DNA of 5,466 bases from Paracoccaceae bacterium. Lineage in GTDB: Bacteria > Pseudomonadota > Alphaproteobacteria > Rhodobacterales > Rhodobacteraceae. Below the pieces are notes generated by a model, which was not told where the DNA came from, made no database searches, and saw only the letters and a program-made list of their open reading frames with translations. The stretch covers positions 1-5,466 of the forward strand of contig SKMI01000048.1 in assembly GCA_007121115.1 (NCBI GenBank), read 5' to 3'. Shown here piece after piece: positions 1 to 4,268 of the stretch; positions within the stretch are counted from its first letter, which is position 1, and each line of letters opens with the position of its first letter. Position numbers and translations under genes: made by a program.

Positions 1-325
1 CATGGCCTCGCACCCGGATATGGTGGCGGGCGAGGGCCGCGCCTGCACTGAACTCATGCGCGCCATGAACGGACGGGCGGCCATCAAGACCGGGGCCGAG
101 GCGGTGTTCGTTGCCATCCTGCCCGCCGCGCGGCTGGGCATGGCGCTCAAGATCGTCGACGGCGGCACCCGCGCCTCCGAGGCCGCGATCACCGCGCTGC
201 TGATCCGGGCGGGCGTTCTGGACCCGGCCCATCCGGCAGCACAGGCCCGACTGGGCGGCCCGGTCCGCAACCGCCGCGGGCTGGTCACCGGCGCGGTGCG
301 GGCCGCGCCCGGCTTTCCGGGCTGA
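1..325 (+). CDS. ansA: L-asparaginase, AnsA / asparaginase II family (3' part only)
   Basis: This is the C-terminal 107 residues of a type II (AnsA, Rhizobium etli-like) L-asparaginase, a cytoplasmic enzyme that hydrolyses asparagine to aspartate and ammonia. The reading frame is open to the left edge; the first complete codon is at base 2. That ATG is almost certainly an internal Met, because the family is about 330 residues long and the visible part matches only its last third. Recognisable landmarks are HPDMVAGEGR at the left end, AIKTGAEAVFVAIL around residues 27-40, and LGMALKIVDGGTRASEAA followed by GVLDPAHPA. The lysine of the IKTGAE motif may be part of the family's Ser-Lys catalytic machinery; this is inferred from memory of the family, not demonstrated here. 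The stop at 323-325 is followed by two hairpins, so transcription probably ends before the convergent gene. The family call is firm; physiological substrate and regulation cannot be judged from this fragment. Confidence 0.88.
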   Translation, partial: MASHPDMVAGEGRACTELMRAMNGRAAIKTGAEAVFVAILPAARLGMALKIVDGGTRASEAAITALLIRAGVLDPAHPAAQARLGGPVRNRRGLVTGAVRAAPGFPG

Positions 326-339
326 CCGGCACGGACTTG

Positions 340-363
340 GGCCTTGCACCCCTGCGCAAGGCC
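340..363 (+). terminator. GC-rich hairpin after the asparaginase gene
   Basis: Perfect 8-bp stem GGCCTTGC (340-347) / GCAAGGCC (356-363) with an 8-base loop, starting 14 bases after the asparaginase stop codon. No run of T follows on the plus strand, so it is not a textbook intrinsic terminator. Its position between two convergent genes suggests a role in 3'-end formation or transcript protection. Confidence 0.4.
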
Positions 364-373
364 GCAAACGCCA

Positions 374-400
374 GCGGGCGGCCCTGCAAGAGCCGCCCGC
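374..400 (-). terminator. GC-rich hairpin between convergent genes, probable terminator of the outer-membrane protein gene
   Basis: Perfect 9-bp stem GCGGGCGGC (374-382) / GCCGCCCGC (392-400) with a 9-base loop. Read on the minus strand it begins about 20 bases after the stop codon of the outer-membrane protein gene and is followed by TGGCGTTTGCGG, which offers only a short T run. The stem is very stable and symmetric, so it could act on both strands together with the neighbouring hairpin at 340-363. The weak T tract keeps the confidence moderate. Confidence 0.5.
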
Positions 401-420
401 CGCAAAGCTTCGGTGTGCGC

Positions 421-1230
421 TCAGAACCGGTAGCTCACCACCGCCCGGACCGACTGCACATCGCTGCGCAGGTTCACGCTGCCCTCTCGAGTTTCAAACA
501 GGGTGCGCGTTCCGAAGCGGTTGAAGCGGTATTCCAGCTTCAGGCTGATGTTGTCGGTCATCATGGTCTCGATCCCGGCGCCCAGCGCGATGCCGTTGTC
601 CGAGAAGGAATAGTCGCCCGTTCCTTGCGGCACCGGCGCATCACCAAGCGTGGTTGCGAATTCGCCTTTGAACGACGCGCGCGAGTAACCCAGCAGACCG
701 TAGACCAGCGTCGTGTCATTGGGCAGGAACCCGGCGCGCGCCGCGACGGTAGTGATGTGGCGCGGCTTGATGCTGTATTCGAAGGACCCCGGCACGGGCT
801 CCCCATTCGCTGGCCCATTCATGTTGCCATTCAGACCACCGCCGTTGAACAGCCTCCCCACGTCCGAGATGTCGGCAGCCGTGCGGTTGGTGACGTTGGT
901 CATGGTGAAGTCTGCCTGCACGCCAACCACGAAATCGGGGCTGACGGCAAAGTCATACCCGGCTTCAATCCCGAACAGGCCCCCCTGGCCGCCCAGATCA
1001 GGCAGTTCGAAGCCCAGCGAGTCGACGCCATCGCCGAAGCGACCACTTGCGTTGTAATTCGTGCTGCCGATGCCCAGCGCGCCGCCGACCCAGGCGCCTT
1101 CCCAGGGGGTGCTGTGGGTGGTGACCACCTCGACCGGCGCGGTGGCCATCTTGGCGGCTTCATCCGCAAGGGCGGGGGCTCCGGCGACCATGGCGAGGGC
1201 GCAAGCGGAAGCGAACAGACGTGATTGCAT
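421..1230 (-). CDS. Outer-membrane beta-barrel protein (Omp25/RopB-like porin family)
   Basis: A 269-residue secreted protein predicted to sit in the outer membrane as a small, about eight-stranded beta-barrel. Residues 1-22 form a signal peptide: Arg at 4, a hydrophobic core, then A-L-A before DEAA as the likely signal peptidase I site. Amphipathic strand pairs follow at about 43-55 (WEGAWVGGALGIG), 83-110, 157-191, 213-240 (including SLKLEYRFNRFG, the most diagnostic motif) and 256-269. The chain ends in SYRF; a terminal Phe is the usual signal for barrel insertion by the BAM machinery. Residues 129-143 are Gly/Asn-rich and probably make a flexible loop. The start at 1230 is supported by the signal peptide and by GGAG at 1241-1244, a rather long 10 bases upstream. 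The gene stands alone; its upstream region carries several regulatory palindromes, described separately. Family members serve structural, adhesion or small-solute roles; which applies here is unknown. Confidence 0.82.
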   Translation of the reverse strand: MQSRLFASACALAMVAGAPALADEAAKMATAPVEVVTTHSTPWEGAWVGGALGIGSTNYNASGRFGDGVDSLGFELPDLGGQGGLFGIEAGYDFAVSPDFVVGVQADFTMTNVTNRTAADISDVGRLFNGGGLNGNMNGPANGEPVPGSFEYSIKPRHITTVAARAGFLPNDTTLVYGLLGYSRASFKGEFATTLGDAPVPQGTGDYSFSDNGIALGAGIETMMTDNISLKLEYRFNRFGTRTLFETREGSVNLRSDVQSVRAVVSYRF

Positions 1231-1306
1231 GAGACTGGTACTCCAGGTTTCAGGGCGGTCGCTCGGCGATGTCCCGGAGCGACTGCCGGTGTTTTTCCGT
1301 GAGCGC

Positions 1307-1312
1307 AGCCTA
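1307..1312 (-). promoter_or_regulatory. Possible proximal -10 element of the outer-membrane protein gene
   Basis: The minus strand reads TAGGCT, a 3-of-6 match to TATAAT, predicting a start near base 1300 and a leader of about 70 nt. Its interest is only positional: the FNR-type box is then centred near -43, close to the -41.5 typical of promoters at which FNR contacts polymerase directly and no good -35 is needed. The hexamer itself is weak. Confidence 0.3.
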
Positions 1313-1321
1313 TCCCAGACG

Positions 1322-1331
1322 GTTCGCGAAC
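1322..1331. promoter_or_regulatory. 10-bp perfect palindrome GTTCGCGAAC
   Basis: GTTCGCGAAC is its own reverse complement. It lies 5 bases from the FNR-type box and between that box and the possible proximal -10. It could be an operator half, a methylation target or chance in GC-rich DNA. I cannot assign a regulator. Confidence 0.3.
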
Positions 1332-1336
1332 TCGAT

Positions 1337-1350
1337 TTGACTCAGATCAA
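1337..1350. promoter_or_regulatory. FNR/FnrL-type binding site upstream of the outer-membrane protein gene
   Basis: TTGACTCAGATCAA matches the FNR/CRP-superfamily consensus TTGAT-N4-ATCAA at nine of ten fixed positions, and TTGAC-N4-ATCAA is a common variant in Rhodobacteraceae FnrL sites. It lies in the gap upstream of the outer-membrane protein gene, centred about 113 bases before its start codon. The only other flanking gene, maeB, points the same way and ends here, so the barrel protein is the sole plausible target. Related regulators of the family (Dnr, NnrR) recognise nearly the same sequence and cannot be told apart by eye. Activation and repression are both possible, depending on which start site is used. 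Confidence 0.6.
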
Positions 1351-1368
1351 AAAAGTCTCGAATGGGAC

Positions 1369-1374
1369 ATTATA
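1369..1374 (-). promoter_or_regulatory. Consensus -10 box (distal promoter of the outer-membrane protein gene)
   Basis: The minus strand reads TATAAT exactly, within the only AT-rich island of the window. Seventeen bases upstream the -35 position holds ATGCAA (1392-1397), a 3-of-6 match to TTGACA that falls inside an inverted repeat. The predicted start is near 1362, giving a leader of about 130 nt, and would put the FNR-type box at about +13 to +26. The poor -35 suggests dependence on an activator or tight control by the protein bound at the repeat. Confidence 0.45.
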
Positions 1375-1382
1375 TGGCATGA

Positions 1383-1397
1383 ATGCAACAGTTGCAT
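1383..1397. promoter_or_regulatory. Perfect inverted repeat ATGCAAC-A-GTTGCAT, candidate operator
   Basis: Seven-base arms (1383-1389 and 1391-1397) are perfectly complementary around a single central base. Relative to the TATAAT box at 1369-1374, the repeat spans about -21 to -35, the classic location for a repressor that blocks polymerase. A one-base spacer makes an RNA hairpin unlikely, so a dimeric DNA-binding protein is the better explanation. MarR-type and alphaproteobacterial Fur/Mur-type sites can have TGCAA...TTGCA arms, but I cannot assign this one. Confidence 0.5.
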
Positions 1398-1403
1398 ATG
1401 CGG

Positions 1404-1424
1404 CCCGGGATCTGCACACCCGGG
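1404..1424 (-). terminator. Weak hairpin just after maeB
   Basis: CCCGGG at 1404-1409 pairs with CCCGGG at 1419-1424 around a 9-base loop, beginning 8 bases after the maeB stop codon on the minus strand. The stem is short though all GC, and no T run follows. Some 3' end is needed here to insulate the promoter of the downstream gene, but this structure is only a weak candidate. Confidence 0.25.
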
Positions 1425-1432
1425 TGCGCGCG

Positions 1433-3712
1433 TCAGCCGTAGTGCGCCACCGGTGTGCCTGCCAATGCCGACATGTTCAGGAGCCCGCGCGCGGTGATCG
1501 ACGGGGTGACGATATGCGCGCGGTTGCCCATGCCCATCAGGATCGGGCCGACCTCCAGCCCGTCACCACGCATCTTCAGGATGTTGCGCACCCCCGAGGC
1601 CGCGTCGGTAGAGGCAAAGACCAGCACATTGGCCGACCCCTCGAACCGGGCGTTGGGAAAGATGCGCTCGCGCAGTTCCGGGTCCAGCGCCACGTCCAGC
1701 GTCATCTCGCCCTCATAGGCAAAGCCGGGGTCCAGCGCATCGAGGATCTTCAGCGCGCCGCGCATCCGGCGCCCCGAGGAACTGTCGAGGTTCCCGAACT
1801 GCGAATGCGAACAGAGCGCGATTTTCGGCTCCAGCCCGAAGCGGCGCACATGCCGGGCCGCGCCGATCACCACATCGGCGATCTGCTCCGGGCTGGGTTC
1901 CGCATGAATCTGCGTGTCGGCGAGGAACAGATTGCCCTCGGGCTGGATGATCAGTGACAGCGCACCCACCGGCAAAAGATCATCTGTGCCAAGTATTTGC
2001 GACACGTACTTCAGGTGCCACAGGAACTGTCCGAAAGTGCCGCAGATCAGGCTGTCGGCGTCCTCCAGATGAACCATGATCGCGCCGATGGCGGTGGTGT
2101 TGGTGCGCATGACGGCGCGGGCGATGTCCGGGGTCACGCCCCGGCGCTGCATAAGCGTGTGATAGGTTTCCCAGTATTCGCGGTAGCGTGGATCGTTTTC
2201 GGGGTTCACCACCTCGAAGTCGCGGCCCGGACGGATCGGCAGCCCGGCGCGTTCACAGCGCATTTCCACCACATCGGGGCGGCCGATCAGGATCGGCACC
2301 TCGGTGGTTTCCTCCAGCATGGCACCGGCTGCACGCAGGACGCGCTCGTCTTCGCCCTCGGCGAACACGATCCGGCGCGCGGCGGTGCTGGCGGCCTCGA
2401 ACACCGGACGCATGATCATGGTGGACTTGAACACCGATCCGTCCAGCGCGCGCTTGTACTCGTCCAGATCGGCGATGGGTCGTGTGGCAACGCCGGACTC
2501 CATGGCGGCGCGGGCCACGGCGGTCGCCACCACCCCGGTCAGGCGCGGATCGAAGGGCTTGGGGATCAGATAGTCGCGCCCGAAGGTCATCTGCTCGCCC
2601 TTGTAGGCGGCGGCGGCCTCGGCGCTGGTGGTGGCGCGGGCGAGCGCGGCGATGCCTTCGATGCAGCCCAGTTGCATCGCGTCGTTGATATCCGTCGCGC
2701 CCACGTCCAGCGCGCCCCGGAATATGAAAGGAAAGCACAGCACATTATTGACCTGGTTCGGAAAATCTGACCGGCCGGTGGCGATGATCGCATCCGGGGC
2801 GACGGTGCGCGCGGCCTCGGGGTCGATCTCGGGCCGGGGGTTGGCCAGCGCGAATATGATTGGCGTCGATGCCATTTTTTCAACATCTTCGGGTTTCAGC
2901 ACGTTCGGCCCCGAAAGCCCCAGGAACAGGTCGGCCCCTGCGATGGTTTCCGACAAGGGGCGGTCCCGGCCCCCTTGGGCAAAAGCGGCCTTCTGCGGGT
3001 TCATGTCCACCTCGCGGCCGTGATGCACCAGCCCGTGGATATCATGCAGCCAGATGTTTTCGCGCTTCACGCCCAATTTCACGAGGATATTCAGGCAGGC
3101 GATGCCCGCAGCGCCCCCGCCGGTGGAAACAATCCGGATCTCTTCGAATCGCTTGCCCGCCACCAGCAGCGCGTTGGTTGCCGCCGCGCCGACAACGATC
3201 GCCGTGCCGTGCTGATCGTCATGGAATACCGGGATGCCCATCCGCTCGCGGCAGAGCTTTTCCACTACAAAACAATCGGGTGCCTTGATGTCTTCAAGGT
3301 TGATTGCACCAAAGCTCGGCTCCAGCGCGCAGACGATATCGGCCAGTTTCTCGGGGTCGCTCTCGGCCACCTCGATATCGAAGCAGTCGATATTGGCGAA
3401 TTTCTTGAACAGGACCGCCTTGCCCTCCATCACCGGCTTGGCGGCCAGCGGGCCGATATTGCCCAGCCCCAGCACGGCGGTGCCGTTGGTGACCACGGCG
3501 ACCAGATTGCCGCGGGTGGTGTAGCGGCTGGCAAGCTTTGGGTCGGCCTTGATCTCGAGGCAGGCCTCGGCCACGCCGGGGGAATAGGCGCGGGTCAGAT
3601 CGCGGCCGTTGGCCAACGGCTTGGTGGGGCGCACCTCCAGCTTACCGGGGCGCGGATGCGCGTGATAATACAGCGCCGCCTGCCGTGCGGCGTCCTGACG
3701 TTCGTCGCTCAT
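1433..3712 (-). CDS. maeB: NADP-dependent malic enzyme with phosphotransacetylase-like C-terminal domain
   Basis: Oxidatively decarboxylates malate to pyruvate, producing NADPH and CO2 in the cytoplasm. The 759 residues equal the usual length of the MaeB class. Residues 17-155 are the malic enzyme N-domain, with RAYSPGVAEAC (candidate catalytic Tyr43), EGKAVLFKKF (candidate Lys98) and INLEDI (metal-binding Glu140/Asp141). FHDDQHGTAIV at 163-173 is the family signature. A Rossmann NAD(P) domain follows, with STGGGAAGIACL at 196-207. Residues about 430-759 resemble phosphotransacetylase; in characterised relatives this part lacks transacetylase activity and mediates oligomerisation or acetyl-CoA inhibition. 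I chose the start at 3712 (MSDERQ) rather than the in-frame ATG at 3877. It gives the family length, has AGGGGAG 7 bases upstream, and avoids overlap with the divergent cdd start; the extra 55 residues are Arg-rich and look non-coding. No frame break is visible. The cofactor preference is by homology only. Confidence 0.95.
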   Translation of the reverse strand: MSDERQDAARQAALYYHAHPRPGKLEVRPTKPLANGRDLTRAYSPGVAEACLEIKADPKLASRYTTRGNLVAVVTNGTAVLGLGNIGPLAAKPVMEGKAVLFKKFANIDCFDIEVAESDPEKLADIVCALEPSFGAINLEDIKAPDCFVVEKLCRERMGIPVFHDDQHGTAIVVGAAATNALLVAGKRFEEIRIVSTGGGAAGIACLNILVKLGVKRENIWLHDIHGLVHHGREVDMNPQKAAFAQGGRDRPLSETIAGADLFLGLSGPNVLKPEDVEKMASTPIIFALANPRPEIDPEAARTVAPDAIIATGRSDFPNQVNNVLCFPFIFRGALDVGATDINDAMQLGCIEGIAALARATTSAEAAAAYKGEQMTFGRDYLIPKPFDPRLTGVVATAVARAAMESGVATRPIADLDEYKRALDGSVFKSTMIMRPVFEAASTAARRIVFAEGEDERVLRAAGAMLEETTEVPILIGRPDVVEMRCERAGLPIRPGRDFEVVNPENDPRYREYWETYHTLMQRRGVTPDIARAVMRTNTTAIGAIMVHLEDADSLICGTFGQFLWHLKYVSQILGTDDLLPVGALSLIIQPEGNLFLADTQIHAEPSPEQIADVVIGAARHVRRFGLEPKIALCSHSQFGNLDSSSGRRMRGALKILDALDPGFAYEGEMTLDVALDPELRERIFPNARFEGSANVLVFASTDAASGVRNILKMRGDGLEVGPILMGMGNRAHIVTPSITARGLLNMSALAGTPVAHYG

Positions 3713-3719
3713 GGCATCG

Positions 3720-3738
3720 CTCCCCTGACCTCCCCTGA
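3720..3738 (-). promoter_or_regulatory. Duplicated Shine-Dalgarno of maeB
   Basis: On the minus strand TCAGGGGAG occurs twice with a 10-base period (3730-3738 and 3720-3728). The inner copy ends 7 bases before the ATG at 3712 and is a strong ribosome binding site, which supports that start. The outer copy is 10 bases further away, too far to serve the same start well. Confidence 0.6.
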
Positions 3739-3749
3739 ACCGGACGCGG

Positions 3750-3778
3750 AGTATTGTGGCAACGCAGCGGCTTGGCAA
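3750..3778 (-). promoter_or_regulatory. Probable sigma-70-type promoter of maeB
   Basis: The minus strand carries TTGCCA (3773-3778, five of six to TTGACA) and, after exactly 17 bases, AATACT (3750-3755, four of six to TATAAT). The predicted start near 3743 gives a leader of about 30 nt that includes the doubled Shine-Dalgarno. No clear operator is visible around it. In DNA this GC-rich such a match is meaningful but unproven. Confidence 0.42.
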
Positions 3779-3875
3779 GATGCGGCGGGTGCGCTGCGGG
3801 AAAGACCCTGCGCGGCGCTTGCGTCCGGCGGGGCGGCGGCGCAAACTCGGTCCGGTCACGAAAGCCGGAGGTCGC

Positions 3876-4268
3876 ATGTCCCTGCTCGATGCCGCGCGTC
3901 AGGTGCGCGAGAACGCGCACGCCCCTTATTCGAACTTCAAGGTCGGCGCCGCGATCCGGGTCGAATCGGGTGCGGTCTACACCGGCTGCAATGTTGAAAA
4001 TCTGGCCTATCCGCAGGGCACCTGCGCCGAGGCCGGGGCGATTGCCGCGATGTGCGCGGCCGGCGACTACCGGATCGCCGAGGTCGCCGTGATCGCCGAT
4101 GCGCCGGATCCGGTGCCCCCCTGCGGTGGCTGCCGTCAGAAGCTGATGGAATTCGCGAGCCCCGAGGTGCGTGTGACCATGGCCACCACCGACGGCGCCA
4201 CCCGCACCGTGACCCTGGGCGAGTTGCTGCCCGGCGCCTTCACGCCCGACCACATGAGCCGCACATGA
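3876..4268 (+). CDS. cdd: Cytidine deaminase (homotetrameric type)
   Basis: Zinc-dependent deamination of cytidine and deoxycytidine to uridine and deoxyuridine, the entry step of pyrimidine nucleoside salvage. At 130 residues it has the length of the small tetrameric class. Visible motifs are APYSNFKVGAA (17-26), the substrate-binding GCNVEN (37-42), TCAEAGAI (49-56) with zinc ligand Cys50 and proton shuttle Glu52, and PPCGGCRQ (81-88) with ligands Cys83 and Cys86. The Arg that follows CAE in Bacillus subtilis-type enzymes is replaced by Ala53. The start at 3876 has GGAGG at 3867-3871, only 4 bases away; the longer frame from 3756 adds 40 Arg-rich residues outside the family and was not used. 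No convincing promoter was found for this gene: TTGCGT at 3819-3824 with CAAACT at 3842-3847 is a weak pair. Its stop overlaps the start of deoA, so the two are probably translated together. Confidence 0.95.
   Translation: MSLLDAARQVRENAHAPYSNFKVGAAIRVESGAVYTGCNVENLAYPQGTCAEAGAIAAMCAAGDYRIAEVAVIADAPDPVPPCGGCRQKLMEFASPEVRVTMATTDGATRTVTLGELLPGAFTPDHMSRT

Noticed and set aside
337..1224. Long plus-strand open frame (295 codons) opposite the outer-membrane protein gene
   Set aside because: It is an antisense shadow: its protein is rich in Arg, His and Ala with no recognisable domain, while the minus strand encodes a signal peptide and a clear beta-barrel.
1349..1370. Six-T run preceded by a small hairpin on the minus strand, as an attenuator in the outer-membrane protein leader
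   Set aside because: The stem GTCCC/GAGAC has a C-A mismatch and would be too weak; the A/T run is better explained as part of the AT-rich promoter next to the FNR-type box.
1337..1380. Plus-strand promoter using TTGACT (1337-1342) as a -35
   Set aside because: No -10-like hexamer lies 16-18 bases downstream and there is no plus-strand gene to serve.
3300..3313. FNR-like sequence TTGATTGCACCAAA inside maeB
   Set aside because: Its second half deviates from ATCAA and it lies in coding sequence far from any start.
3756..3875. N-terminal extension of cdd to an ATG at 3756
   Set aside because: The 40 added residues are Arg-rich and do not belong to cytidine deaminases; the start at 3876 has GGAGG and matches the family N-terminus.
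3713..3877. N-terminal extension of maeB to an ATG at 3877
   Set aside because: The 55 extra residues are Arg/Pro-rich, exceed the family length, cross the predicted maeB promoter and run into the divergent cdd start; the ATG at 3712 has a strong Shine-Dalgarno.
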